A stretch of 64,000 nucleotides of DNA. Source: Spirochaetia bacterium. GTDB taxonomy: Bacteria; Spirochaetota; Leptospiria; Turneriellales; JAOUOS01. The notes under the pieces are model-generated. The model saw only the letters and a program-made list of their open reading frames with translations, was not told the DNA's origin and made no database searches. Positions within the stretch are counted from its first letter, which is position 1. Every line of letters starts with the position of its first letter. This document shows positions 27,458-36,803 of the stretch, in pieces. The position numbers were made by a program, and so were the translations under genes. The stretch spans positions 181,353 to 245,352 of the forward strand of contig JAOUOT010000002.1 in the NCBI GenBank assembly GCA_029880265.1, in the 5' to 3' direction.

Positions 27458-27474
27458 AACATTCTAAGAATGTT
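27458..27474. promoter_or_regulatory. palindromic operator candidate before the PstS-like gene
   Basis: AACATTCTAAGAATGTT is a perfect 8+1+8 palindrome, 35 bases from the start codon of the solute-binding gene and therefore where a repressor or activator dimer would act. No regulator gene is adjacent, and the motif is not one I can assign. Confidence 0.4.
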
Positions 27475-27694
27475 CAGGATAATTATCTTATCTGATACGT
27501 GTTGACAATTTTATTTACTATTATAATTAAACGTATATTCAGCTATAAAGAGGCAAAAAAAATAAAACATCAAATCTCTTAGCTCTGGCTCCCTCGATAA
27601 CCTGAAACAGAATAACAATAGCGATGCCAAACCGACGTTCTAATTTTTTTTTACATCTATGCCGAAATCTACTCGAAACTGAGAGACAAAAGCC

Positions 27695-28540
27695 TTAAAG
27701 GTCTGCCTCAATCGTCCACTGGGTTCTTGAGAACATCTTAAACGACCCAAAATATTTTAATATTTTGGGTCGTATGTCTTTATCTTCAAAATATGACCAT
27801 TCGTTTGTAACTTTTACGCCTTTTGCGTATGATTCTATTTCTGAAGCATTTTTGATTCCGAAATTATAAGACGAACCGGCGTCAAAGCCCAGAGTTTTCT
27901 TCATTTTTATGGACGCTATCTTTTTCCAGATTCCGTGCGTATATTTTTCGTGAACGGTTTCAAAGATGATTTTAGAACCGCTAAAATTTTCAGATATTTT
28001 TTTAAAAAGTTCTATAATATCTTCTTTAGGAAGGTACATAAAAAGACCTTCGGCAATGAAAAGGACGCTTCTTTCATTACCTTTTCCTTTTTTGATTTTG
28101 ATTTTGTTTATCCATGAAAAATCTAAAACCGAACGTCCTATGAGTTTATAGCAAAGAATTTCTTTTAAAGCTTTCTTTTTTAAATGAATCACATCGGGCA
28201 AATCTAACTCAATATATTTGCAACTTTCATGATTGATTCGCCAATAACGCATATCAAAACCACAGCCAAGATTAACAATAATGCAGTCTTTATTTCTTGC
28301 GATAAACTCATTAACATAAGAATCATAATAGCGCGCCCTTAAAACGATGTATGATTCAAGAGCGGCAGGTAGTTTGGTTTTTAATAATATATTTTGATCT
28401 TCTTTTGATAAAAAAGAAATTATCTTATTTAAGGAATATTCGGCTTTTCTGTCGTTTAGTATTGATTTTTTTTTCTTAAAGTCTATGACATGGGACGCCA
28501 AAATAAAAAGCGCTGTTTTTGATACATCTGAAAGTGGCAT
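27695..28540 (-). CDS. class I SAM methyltransferase, LCMT/TcmP type
   Basis: 281 residues. The SAM-binding glycine motif is VNLGCGFDMRYWRI, followed by the acidic YIELDLPDVIHLKK that contacts the ribose, and the family-typical LFIAEGLFMYLPKEDI. This pattern belongs to leucine carboxyl methyltransferase-like enzymes (TcmP/PPM families), which methylate carboxyl or hydroxyl oxygens of small molecules. The substrate is unknown. It begins 6 bases after the large membrane/TPR gene and probably shares its transcript. Confidence 0.85.
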   Translation of the reverse strand: MPLSDVSKTALFILASHVIDFKKKKSILNDRKAEYSLNKIISFLSKEDQNILLKTKLPAALESYIVLRARYYDSYVNEFIARNKDCIIVNLGCGFDMRYWRINHESCKYIELDLPDVIHLKKKALKEILCYKLIGRSVLDFSWINKIKIKKGKGNERSVLFIAEGLFMYLPKEDIIELFKKISENFSGSKIIFETVHEKYTHGIWKKIASIKMKKTLGFDAGSSYNFGIKNASEIESYAKGVKVTNEWSYFEDKDIRPKILKYFGSFKMFSRTQWTIEADL

Positions 28541-28546
28541 ATGTAA

Positions 28547-30634
28547 TTAATCGGGAAACTGAATTGTCTCTTGTCTTTTAAGCTCTTCATTGTACAATTC
28601 TCTAATATGAGGATTTTCTTTTCGAATATCTTCTATTTCTTTCAAAAGAGTCTCTTTCTCTGCGTATAACGCAGACCCTTCAGGAACATCCGTATTTTTT
28701 ACCCTGTAATACAAGCGCATCCATTTAAATTGGTTTTTCTCGTCGATAGAAAGCTTAAAGAGCCATCTTAAATAATCAATTTCATTTTGCTTATCTTCAA
28801 ATATCAATTGTTCGGCCAATTCTTCAACCGACTGTTTATTTCCCGTTAAAAAATATAATTCAAGCAGAAATCTTTTCTCTTGTATTGAATCTTCTTTTTG
28901 TAACAAAATATATTTCTCAAGATATGATATCTGTTCGGCGACTTTCCCTAGACTTCCGCATACTGAGGCAATTTTCCTGTATAATCTCGGAGATTCGTTA
29001 AAATAAGGCAGCATCTCAATATAAATATTATAAGCCGCTGAAAAATCTGATTTTTTTTCGTAGTATTCTCCTAGAATTGTCGAAAAGACATCCAGGAAAA
29101 CGCGTTGAGATTCTGACAAAGCGGGTTGATTGCTTGTAAATTTATTTTGTCCGTCAAATATTCGATTCGTGAAGAATATTTTATTTTCTTCGTCTACGTC
29201 ATAGAAATAAACATTATTTATTTCTTTATCGTTAAAAAACAGATTTATATTATGATAGCCGTCTTTTTCGCCATAAGGACGTAAATTACTTAAGCTGAAA
29301 ATGAAAACCTTATTGTTCTCATTTTTATGTTCGCCCGCAAACGTATGCGTTGAAAATAAAATAGCCTGAATTCTCTTGTAATGAATTGCCTTAAAATAAA
29401 CCGGATCCTTAGAGAATTGTTCAAGCGCTTCTTCAGGAAAAATATCGGTATACAGCGTTTTTCCTGAAGGCAGATATAGAAGCGATAACACTGAAGGTGG
29501 CTTTATTTCTTTTTTTTCATGCACATAAGAAGACCAAAAAGTCTCTTTATAAATTTTAAGGGCCTTAAGCCCCGATATGCCTAACCAGGCAAACGCTCCC
29601 GTTATCAATAATACGCTGAATACGGGCTTCAGTTTTTTAAGCGAAAAGAAAAAGACGCGAAACAAACCCATGCAAACCAGAACTCCGGCGGTAATAATTC
29701 CCCACTCAGCGTTAAAAAAATGAGATACACAAATTAAAATAAGAATAAGGCCTATGATTAATTGTTCTCTTTTTAGATATCCCTCTGTGGCCTTTCTAAA
29801 GTAAATTTCTTCCCAAAAAGATAAAACTACATAACTCATGGCCGCCGCATAATGAGGCTTTAATATACCGTATAAAACAGCCGATAAAATTGAGAAAATA
29901 GTAAAAAACAGTATACCGTGCTTTAGCCGAAAACGCCTTTTTTCGATCTTCAACAAAATTATTTGCAGCAGACTTCCCAGAATAATGATGAAAAAAACTC
30001 CATAAAATCGTTCTCGAAACTCGTCAAATATACCGTAAAAAGAGAAGGCAAGAAATGAAAACCGAATAAAATCTACGCTCTGCCTAAAAGGAAGCAATTT
30101 AACCTGACGTTTTAAGAATTTCGGTTTCTCTTCTTTCAAAAACCTGTCGGGAAAAATACTCAACAGGGCCCCGATAAAAAAAATGAAAAATGGATCTTTT
30201 GCAATCTCGAAAGGAACAATACCGGGCAAAAAGCCGGCAATAAGAGAAATTCGATAACCAATAAAGAAAGGAAGCTTGGCCGCAAAAATAAATAAATGCA
30301 GAAAAATCTGAATAGTAAAACAAACCGGATACCTGTACTTATATCCGTCTTCTCCTAAAATAGATATGGCCAGTAAAAAAACCGCCGTATTGACGCCGGC
30401 AAAAGATATAAACAATATTTTTCTTGTTCTTTTCTTTCTATCGCCCTGAAAATGACGCCAGAAAGAAATCCACACCGCCGCAAGAAGAAGAAAAGCTAAA
30501 AAGCTCAATGAAAAGCTGTGCGAAAAAAAAGGATAAATGTTATCTAAAGAATAACGAAAAAGAAGCAGAAATAAGAAACCCCAGCAAAAAGCTACAGCTC
30601 TTGATATCCAAATATTTTGAATTTCAAAAAGCAT
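28547..30634 (-). CDS. large polytopic membrane protein with C-terminal TPR-like region
   Basis: 695 residues. The first 340 or so contain ten to twelve membrane helices with no known transporter or enzyme signature. A soluble middle follows (about 370-510, with LLYLPSGKTLYTDIFPEEAL and VYFYDVDEENKIFFT). The last part (about 515-660) reads as helical TPR-like repeats (AAYNIYIEMLPYF, LYRKIASVCGSLGKVAEQI). The layout resembles membrane-anchored spermidine-synthase-like or glycan-related proteins, but I found no catalytic motif. Neighbours are the methyltransferase and ExbD/ExbB. Confidence 0.75.
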   Translation of the reverse strand: MLFEIQNIWISRAVAFCWGFLFLLLFRYSLDNIYPFFSHSFSLSFLAFLLLAAVWISFWRHFQGDRKKRTRKILFISFAGVNTAVFLLAISILGEDGYKYRYPVCFTIQIFLHLFIFAAKLPFFIGYRISLIAGFLPGIVPFEIAKDPFFIFFIGALLSIFPDRFLKEEKPKFLKRQVKLLPFRQSVDFIRFSFLAFSFYGIFDEFRERFYGVFFIIILGSLLQIILLKIEKRRFRLKHGILFFTIFSILSAVLYGILKPHYAAAMSYVVLSFWEEIYFRKATEGYLKREQLIIGLILILICVSHFFNAEWGIITAGVLVCMGLFRVFFFSLKKLKPVFSVLLITGAFAWLGISGLKALKIYKETFWSSYVHEKKEIKPPSVLSLLYLPSGKTLYTDIFPEEALEQFSKDPVYFKAIHYKRIQAILFSTHTFAGEHKNENNKVFIFSLSNLRPYGEKDGYHNINLFFNDKEINNVYFYDVDEENKIFFTNRIFDGQNKFTSNQPALSESQRVFLDVFSTILGEYYEKKSDFSAAYNIYIEMLPYFNESPRLYRKIASVCGSLGKVAEQISYLEKYILLQKEDSIQEKRFLLELYFLTGNKQSVEELAEQLIFEDKQNEIDYLRWLFKLSIDEKNQFKWMRLYYRVKNTDVPEGSALYAEKETLLKEIEDIRKENPHIRELYNEELKRQETIQFPD

Positions 30635-30651
30635 CTTAAGGTTAATTGTGA

Positions 30652-31044
30652 TTATTTTGGCTCGGTGGCAAGGTTAAAATGAGTAATACCAGCTTGATGT
30701 ACGTAATCCATGACCGAAACGATGCTTTCATAGCTGGCGTTTTTATCGCCTCTTATGATTACATGATCTTTATCTCTGTCTGTTATGAGTTTCTTTATTT
30801 CAACCGGCAGATTTGTCAGGGTAACTTCTTTTTCATTGAGAAATATTTTATTGTCGCCGGTAACATGTATAATTATCTTTTTTTCGACCTCTGACTGCGC
30901 CGTTTCGGCTTTTGGCAGCTCAATTTTTATCGCCGGGTTTCGTATTAAAGTAGAATTAATTAAAAAATAAGCCACCAGAAGAAATACAATATCTACCATG
31001 GGAGCAAGTTCAATTCCGCTTTTTAGCGATAGCTTTGTTCTCAT
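30652..31044 (-). CDS. ExbD/TolR-family proton-channel subunit
   Basis: 130 residues. One N-terminal membrane helix, LAPMVDIVFLLVAYFLIN, carries the essential aspartate, followed by a periplasmic domain (EKKIIIHVTGDNKIFLNEKE, VIIRGDKNASYESIVSVMD). This is the full-length form. It works with the ExbB-like protein encoded three bases upstream to couple the proton gradient to an outer-membrane or envelope process. No TonB, TolA or TolB gene is adjacent, so the final partner is not identified. Confidence 0.93.
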   Translation of the reverse strand: MRTKLSLKSGIELAPMVDIVFLLVAYFLINSTLIRNPAIKIELPKAETAQSEVEKKIIIHVTGDNKIFLNEKEVTLTNLPVEIKKLITDRDKDHVIIRGDKNASYESIVSVMDYVHQAGITHFNLATEPK

Positions 31045-31047
31045 AAT

Positions 31048-31656
31048 TTACTTGTTTTTACGTAATTCTTCCTGCGCCATTCTGACCATTACATTGCTTT
31101 CTTCGCTTAATGTATTTACCCTGCGCACGAAATAATTGTACATAATAAGAGCAGGTATGGCTACAATCAAACCTAAAGCCGTAGTGATCAAAGCCTCGTC
31201 AATGCCGCCCATAAGCTGCATGCTTCTTGAACCGGTATCTTCAAAAGCTCTAAATGATTTTATCATACCCGTAACCGTGCCTAAAAGCCCTAAAAGAGGC
31301 GAAACCGTGCTGATGGTGCCAAGGGTGGGCAGATATTTTTCCATCATGTTTACCTGTCTTAAGGTTTCTTCGTCTGAAATCGCCTGCAAATCAATATCGG
31401 TATCTTTAGAATCAATCATGGCGAGAACGACTTTATAAGCCGGATGCACCTGTGTTCTGCAAAACGACGCCGCATTTTCATAATCTTTATTTCTTAAATA
31501 TTCAATAAGTTTACGCTCTTCTTCAAGATTAAGAAGTTCAAATCTTTTTAACAGGGTCCAGCTTCTTTCTAGAATAATAGTTAAGGCTAAAATTGAAACC
31601 ATTAATATTAATACAGGTATAAACCATCCCGGAATGCCGGCAATTAAGGTACTCAT
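31048..31656 (-). CDS. ExbB/TolQ-family proton-channel subunit
   Basis: 202 residues from ATG 31656, which has AAAGG nine bases upstream; the frame is open 14 codons further without such a site. Three membrane helices, with the MotA/TolQ/ExbB core EKYLPTLGTISTVSPLLGLL, GTVTGMIKSF and ALITTALGLIVAIPALIMYN. It forms the inner-membrane stator with the ExbD protein encoded directly downstream. Confidence 0.94.
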   Translation of the reverse strand: MSTLIAGIPGWFIPVLILMVSILALTIILERSWTLLKRFELLNLEEERKLIEYLRNKDYENAASFCRTQVHPAYKVVLAMIDSKDTDIDLQAISDEETLRQVNMMEKYLPTLGTISTVSPLLGLLGTVTGMIKSFRAFEDTGSRSMQLMGGIDEALITTALGLIVAIPALIMYNYFVRRVNTLSEESNVMVRMAQEELRKNK

Positions 31657-31751
31657 AGTACTGCCTTTATTAAAAAATGAGCTCTGCATACAAGTCATTT
31701 TTCATCTAGACTAAAGTCAAGCGGCAAATTCAAACGTCAACTCGCAACAGC

Positions 31752-31785
31752 GTAAATCAAATATAAAAAAACTATTTTGATTTAC
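31752..31785. repeat. inverted repeat in divergent promoter region
   Basis: Arms gtaaatcaaa (31752-31761) and tttgatttac (31776-31785), 10 bp perfect, loop 14. It lies between the divergently transcribed exbB-like and glycosyltransferase genes, where a shared operator or a hairpin would sit. No T-run follows on either strand, so it is not an obvious terminator. Confidence 0.4.
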
Positions 31786-31848
31786 AATACGATTTAATTC
31801 TATCGGTTATCATAGAAACTTTGATAAGGTCTTTAATGCAAATTTAAT

Positions 31849-32814
31849 ATGCCGGTAAAAATTAACTATCAAAAAGTCGGGGTAATCATACCCTGCTATA
31901 AAGTATCAAAGCATATTGCCAATGTAATAAAATCGATACCGGCAAAAATTGCTCATATAATTATTGTAGACGACGCCTGCCCCGAAAATTCGGGTAAAAT
32001 AGCTTCTAAAGTATCCAGAAAGAATCTGCATATCATCTACCGCAAGAAAAACGGAGGGGTCGGGGCCGCTATGGCAGCGGGTTTCGAAAAAGCCATTCAA
32101 TTAAAACTTGATGTTGTCGTAAAAATAGACGGCGACGGACAGATGGACGCCTCGCAAATTGATAAGTTTATTCTGCCCATTGCAAAAAACAGGGCCGATT
32201 ATGTAAAAGGAAACCGTTTTGAAAACACTGAATCTATTCGAAAAATGCCCTTTGTAAGGCTTTTCGGCAACAGCCTGCTTTCTTTTTTTGTCAAATTGGC
32301 CTCGGGTTACTGGAATATTTTCGACCCTACAAACGGTTATACGGCGGTCAGGGTAAAAACTTTGCAGAAACTTAAATTAAATAAAATTCCTAAAGGGTAT
32401 TTTTACGAATCGGGAATGCTTATTCGGTTAAATATTATAAACGCGGTTGTAAAAGACGTTAATCTGCCGGCGATTTACGGCGACGAAAACAGTTCTCTTA
32501 AAATTTCAAAAGTTATTGTTCAGTTTCCTTTTAAGTTATTTTTTGGGTTTGCGAAAAGAATTCTCTTAAAATATTTTATTTATAATTTCAATATGGCCTC
32601 GGTTTATTTACTGCTTGGCCTTCCTGTTTTTGTTATCAGCATAGTATCAGGCGCTTATTTCTGGATAAAATCAATTAAAACGGGCATACCAAGCTCTGCG
32701 GGCACCATAATGCTGGTTGCTTTGCCTATTATAATATCTTTTCAGATGCTTCTACAGGCCTTGAATATCGATATAAACTCGGTACCGGAAAAAACAGATG
32801 AAGATAACGAATAA
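31849..32814 (+). CDS. family 2 glycosyltransferase with C-terminal membrane helices
   Basis: 321 residues. The GT-A domain shows VGVIIPCYKVSKHI, IIVDDACPENSG, NGGVGAAMAAGFEKA and the DxD region KIDGDGQMD; NPTNGYTAVR-like FDPTNGYTAVR closes the site. This is the DPM1/dolichol-phosphate mannosyltransferase style. Two helices (about 245-270 and 285-305) anchor it in the membrane. It probably transfers a sugar to a polyprenyl phosphate or envelope glycan. It overlaps the next gene, a methyltransferase, by 17 bases. Confidence 0.9.
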   Translation: MPVKINYQKVGVIIPCYKVSKHIANVIKSIPAKIAHIIIVDDACPENSGKIASKVSRKNLHIIYRKKNGGVGAAMAAGFEKAIQLKLDVVVKIDGDGQMDASQIDKFILPIAKNRADYVKGNRFENTESIRKMPFVRLFGNSLLSFFVKLASGYWNIFDPTNGYTAVRVKTLQKLKLNKIPKGYFYESGMLIRLNIINAVVKDVNLPAIYGDENSSLKISKVIVQFPFKLFFGFAKRILLKYFIYNFNMASVYLLLGLPVFVISIVSGAYFWIKSIKTGIPSSAGTIMLVALPIIISFQMLLQALNIDINSVPEKTDEDNE

Positions 32815-33457
32815 AGAATATAAAGAGTTTTATAACAATTTTTTTTATAATCTTTTAAAAGATTCTAAAAAGAATTTTTACGACGAATCGGCCCTGCCCT
32901 CTTATACTCATAAAAACAGTTTAATGTCGTTTCTTTTTTGGAACAGAATTAATACGGCTTTAAATCTGCTGAGAAAAAAAGACAATTTCAAAGTTCTTGA
33001 TTTTGGATGCGGCGGCGGGGTGACCTTTCGTTATTTAACCGATAAAAACTGCGAAATAACAGGGTGCGACAATGAACATTATAATCTGGCAAAAATAATG
33101 GCAAAAACCATAAATAAAAAAATAAAAATCGTTTCTGATATTGAAAAAATAAAAAATGAAAAGTTTGACGTAATTTTAGCTTTAGATGTATTAGAGCATA
33201 TCGACGATATATCAAAAATATTAAAAAGATTTGAAAAGCTGTTAGGGCCCAACGGTATTATTATTGTATCAGGGCCGACTGAAAATATATTTTACAAACT
33301 CGGCAGAATACTGGCCGGTTTTAGCGGACATTATCATGTATCAAATATTTACCATATTGAAAAAGAATTCAAAAAGGCTTCTTTTCAAAGAAAGTTTATT
33401 AAAAGTCTTTATTATCCCGTTCCCTTATTTCGAATAAGTCTTTGGATAAAGAAATAA
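32798..33457 (+). CDS. class I SAM-dependent methyltransferase
   Basis: 219 residues. Motif I is VLDFGCGGGVTFRYL, followed by the acidic end of strand 2 (ITGCDNEHYNLAK) and FDVILALDVLEHIDDI, as in the UbiE/methyltransf_11 type. The C terminus is hydrophobic and basic. The 17-base overlap with the glycosyltransferase gene suggests that it modifies the same glycan or lipid intermediate. truB follows after 13 bases. Confidence 0.88.
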   Translation: MKITNKEYKEFYNNFFYNLLKDSKKNFYDESALPSYTHKNSLMSFLFWNRINTALNLLRKKDNFKVLDFGCGGGVTFRYLTDKNCEITGCDNEHYNLAKIMAKTINKKIKIVSDIEKIKNEKFDVILALDVLEHIDDISKILKRFEKLLGPNGIIIVSGPTENIFYKLGRILAGFSGHYHVSNIYHIEKEFKKASFQRKFIKSLYYPVPLFRISLWIKK

Positions 33458-33470
33458 ACATATAAAGCCT

Positions 33471-34238
33471 ATGAACTATGAAAAAGACAGGTGGAAAAGT
33501 TTTATTCCCGAAAATTTCAAAAAACCCGAAACTCCTTTTGATAACTCAGGCGTCTTGCTTGTTGATAAACCGGCAGGCATATCGTCAATGGACGCGCTTC
33601 GCTATATTAAATTAGTAGGCTCTATTAAAAAAGCGGGACACGGCGGTACGCTTGATCCTTTTGCGACCGGCCTTCTTGTCGTTTTGCTCAATAAAGCCAC
33701 AAAACTTTCAGAGAAAATAATGAAGGGTAAAAAAGAATATGAAGGCGCGTTTCTTTTGGGCAAAAGTTCTGATACGCAGGATATTACCGGCGTTATTAAA
33801 ACAGAAACAGAACATGTTCCCGACTTCTCAACTGACGAACTTCAAAAATATGCCGATAAATTTACGGGTTCTATTGTTCAAACGCCTCCGATTTTTTCTG
33901 CTAAAAAAGTCGGGGGTAAACCACTTTACAAACACGCCAGAGAAGGTACTCAAGTTAAAATAAATGAACATCATGTTTTTGTTGAAGAATTTAAGATTAC
34001 CGAAAAGCAGGCGCAGAACCGTTTTTCATATCATATAAAATGCGGCAAGGGAACCTATGTAAGAACCCTGATTCACGATTTGGGCCGAGTTCTGAATTTG
34101 GGCGGCCTGACAGAAAGTTTAAGAAGAATTACAACCCAAAATTTTAGCGTAAAAAACGCGCATACATTAAATAATTTATTAAATCAAGAGCAAATCAAAA
34201 ACGCTTTAATACCTCTTGATAAATTAAATCTACTTTAA
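33471..34238 (+). CDS. truB: tRNA pseudouridine-55 synthase
   Basis: 255 residues. The catalytic aspartate lies in KAGHGGTLDPFATGLLVVLL, and the family start is VLLVDKPAGISSMDALRYIK. Further signatures are FTGSIVQTPPIFSAKKVGGKPLYKHAR (given here only as the FTGS and PPIFSA parts) and the late RTLIHDLGRVLNLGG. The C-terminal PUA extension is absent, the normal short form. It makes the T-loop pseudouridine in tRNA. Its end overlaps the convergent DASS transporter gene by 9 bases. Confidence 0.95.
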   Translation: MNYEKDRWKSFIPENFKKPETPFDNSGVLLVDKPAGISSMDALRYIKLVGSIKKAGHGGTLDPFATGLLVVLLNKATKLSEKIMKGKKEYEGAFLLGKSSDTQDITGVIKTETEHVPDFSTDELQKYADKFTGSIVQTPPIFSAKKVGGKPLYKHAREGTQVKINEHHVFVEEFKITEKQAQNRFSYHIKCGKGTYVRTLIHDLGRVLNLGGLTESLRRITTQNFSVKNAHTLNNLLNQEQIKNALIPLDKLNLL

Positions 34239-35744
34239 CACGGCCCAATCGGGCATTGTTTCTAAATCAATATTCATCAAACTTCCGCTTGCAAAATACA
34301 TGATTAAACTAATAATAAATACGCCTATAATATTGAGAAAAAATCCTGTTTTGGCCATCTGAGCAATAGAGACTCTATCTGTTCCAAAAATAACGGCGTT
34401 AGGCGGAGTCGCCACGGGCAGCATAAACGCAAAACTGCATGAGAGTACGGCCGGTATCATGATAAACAAAGGATTTACTTTCATGGCAATCGACAAAGAC
34501 GCCAGTATTGGCAACAATATCTCAGCCGTCGCCGTATTTGATGTCAACTCAGTTAAAAAGGTTATAATCGTACAAAGCATCATTAAAAGTAAAAGAGGAT
34601 GTATGTTTTCTATGCCATGAAACAAGCCCGCAAAGTAAAGTATTAATCCCGATTCTTTAAAACCGGCCGCAAGGGCAAAGCCTCCGCCGAATAATAAAAT
34701 AATGTGCCAGGGCAGCTTTAATATAGCGTCTTTTTCAAGCAGCCTTCCGGGTTTATTTTTCGCGGGAATTATAAACAGGGCAACCGCGACCAAAACGGCG
34801 GTCGTACCGTCGTTTATATAAGCGGGCATTTTAAAAACCGTCGACCATCCGGGCAAAATAAAAGAACCGATTTTTATATCTGAACGAAAAATCCATAAAA
34901 AAGCCAAAGTAACAAAGCAGATAAATACGGCTTTTTCTTCATAACTGAATTTTCCCAATTTTACAAGCTCTTTTCTGAAAATGCTTTTGTTCACGATAAA
35001 CTCTTCTTTTGAACGCAGAAGAGTGAAAGTAAGAAAGCTCCATACCAAAAAAAACATCGCAAGCGAAACGGGAAAGGCCCCGACGAGCCATTCGGCAAAA
35101 GTCATCTCTGGCGCCAAAGGAAAGGTAATATTAAAAATTCTTGCAAAAGTAAGATTAGGCGGAGTTCCTATCAAGGTTGCAATACCGCCCACTGAAGCGG
35201 AATAAGCCACTCCCAGAAACAGAGCCGTAGCGATGTTTTTTACTTTTTGGGGTTCAGTTAAACTTTCAAGCTCAAGAACTACTGAGAAGACAATAGGAAC
35301 CATCATCATTGCCGTAGCCGTATTTGAAATCCACATTGAGAGAAAGGCCGTAGCCGCCATAAAGCCCAATAATATTTTTGGCAGGGTATTGCCGAAAAAA
35401 AGAAGTATTTTAAGCGCGATTCTTTTATGAAGACTCCATTTTTCCATAGCTATGGCCATTAAAAATCCTCCTATAAAAAGAAAAATGATATGATTAAAAT
35501 ACTGCGATGCGACTGATTTTCCGTTCATAATGCCAAAAAACGGGAACAAAACCAGAGGGAAAAGCGCGGTTATCGCAAGGGGCAAAGCTTCGGTAACCCA
35601 AAAAACCGCCATCAAAAAAGCGACAGCGGCCATATAAGTTATCTTGGAATTTTTTTCGTCGAGTTCGACAAATAACATAAAAAACAAAAATAATACAGGC
35701 GCAAAAATTAAAGTATATTTTTTTATTTTATCGGGTAAACTCAA
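34230..35744 (-). CDS. DASS-family (SLC13) anion/Na+ symporter
   Basis: 504 residues, about 12 membrane helices. The family signatures are AVFWVTEALPLAITALFPLV, WISNTATAMMMVPIVF and LTELTSNTATAEILLPIL, the two SNT repeats that bind Na+ and substrate carboxylates, and TPPNAVIFG near the end. It takes up a di- or tricarboxylate or sulfate with sodium; the substrate cannot be told. It lies three bases after the peptidase gene and is possibly cotranscribed. Confidence 0.92.
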   Translation of the reverse strand: MSLPDKIKKYTLIFAPVLFLFFMLFVELDEKNSKITYMAAVAFLMAVFWVTEALPLAITALFPLVLFPFFGIMNGKSVASQYFNHIIFLFIGGFLMAIAMEKWSLHKRIALKILLFFGNTLPKILLGFMAATAFLSMWISNTATAMMMVPIVFSVVLELESLTEPQKVKNIATALFLGVAYSASVGGIATLIGTPPNLTFARIFNITFPLAPEMTFAEWLVGAFPVSLAMFFLVWSFLTFTLLRSKEEFIVNKSIFRKELVKLGKFSYEEKAVFICFVTLAFLWIFRSDIKIGSFILPGWSTVFKMPAYINDGTTAVLVAVALFIIPAKNKPGRLLEKDAILKLPWHIILLFGGGFALAAGFKESGLILYFAGLFHGIENIHPLLLLMMLCTIITFLTELTSNTATAEILLPILASLSIAMKVNPLFIMIPAVLSCSFAFMLPVATPPNAVIFGTDRVSIAQMAKTGFFLNIIGVFIISLIMYFASGSLMNIDLETMPDWAVLK

Positions 35745-35747
35745 TTT

Positions 35748-36656
35748 TTATAAGTCGCTCTGCATAAAAGGAAGCGGATTTAAGAAAATCTCGTACCCCA
35801 TTAGCCTCTCAATATCTTTCATTCTTACTTCATAATGCAGGTGGTATCCTGTTGCGGTACCGCTTCGCCCTACCAGAGCAATAAGCTGACCCCGGTTGAC
35901 TTTTGAATCTGGTTTTACCAGAATTTTACTGCAATGGCCGTATAACGTTGAAAAGCCAAACGAATGCTGTATTTTAAGATAATTTCCGTAGCCGGTAGAC
36001 AGATTACCCGCAAAAGTTACATGACCGTCTGCAGTGGCATAAATTGGAGTATCGGGAGCGGCGGCAAAATCATAGCCGCTATGCAGCTCTTTTGTCTGCC
36101 CAAAAGGAGAAACTCTTTCGCCGTAGACGCTTGTAATAAAAGCGTCTTTAACGGGCCATCCTAAAGGAAGCTTTACATATAACTTTTCTCTTTCTATTAG
36201 AAAATTTATCGCTTCGTGAATCGCGCCGGTTTTCATTTGAAGATCTTCTTTAAATTCAATTTTATTTATTTGTTCAATATTGATATCATTTTCCCAGATT
36301 GAGCCGTAAAAAGCGTCGCCTTTATCGTTAAGATAATTCATATAAGATATCAGTCTTTTTTCAGCTTCTTTAAATGTTTCTACTTTACTTTGTATACTGG
36401 CGTTTTCATCTAAAGCTATTTTCATTTTTTTTTCAAAATATTTATTAGACGAAGTTGATATTAAAGAAAAAATAACAACAGATGAGCACCCCGCAAGTAT
36501 AAAGATAATTAAAGAATAATTTAAATATAACTTGCGCACATGGTTTTGCGAATGCGGAACAAGCATCAATGTTACGCCCTGCTTTAACGCTTTTTTATAA
36601 AAATCTATACTTATCAATTTTCTAAACATAAATTTTTTAAATAAAAAATATCGCAT
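35748..36656 (-). CDS. M23 (LytM) peptidase with an N-terminal membrane helix and coiled coil
   Basis: 302 residues; ATG 36629 (MFRKLISID) is an equally plausible start. One membrane helix (about 46-67) is followed by a coiled coil and a LytM domain. The zinc motifs HSGYDFA (HxxxD) and GYHLHYE (HxH) are both intact, so the enzyme is expected to be active on peptidoglycan cross-links. It resembles the NlpD/MepM class, but the N-terminal LysM is absent. It is divergent from rlpA, another septal wall enzyme. Confidence 0.92.
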   Translation of the reverse strand: MRYFLFKKFMFRKLISIDFYKKALKQGVTLMLVPHSQNHVRKLYLNYSLIIFILAGCSSVVIFSLISTSSNKYFEKKMKIALDENASIQSKVETFKEAEKRLISYMNYLNDKGDAFYGSIWENDINIEQINKIEFKEDLQMKTGAIHEAINFLIEREKLYVKLPLGWPVKDAFITSVYGERVSPFGQTKELHSGYDFAAAPDTPIYATADGHVTFAGNLSTGYGNYLKIQHSFGFSTLYGHCSKILVKPDSKVNRGQLIALVGRSGTATGYHLHYEVRMKDIERLMGYEIFLNPLPFMQSDL

Positions 36657-36803
36657 GTCTGATTTGTCAAGTCTTATTTGCCGTTAACCCATAGCGCCAT
36701 TGCGATTGGCCGCCTATTGCAAGTAATAAACGGCAATGCCGGAAAGCTGTAAATACCCCAGAAAACTACTTAAAAATATTAAATTCAAACCGAGAATAAT
36801 AAT

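Noticed and set aside
27502-27527. TTGACA followed by TATAAT on the plus strand
   Set aside because: The spacer is only 14 bases and no plus-strand gene or clear RNA follows; the rest of the 271-base gap shows nothing recognisable.
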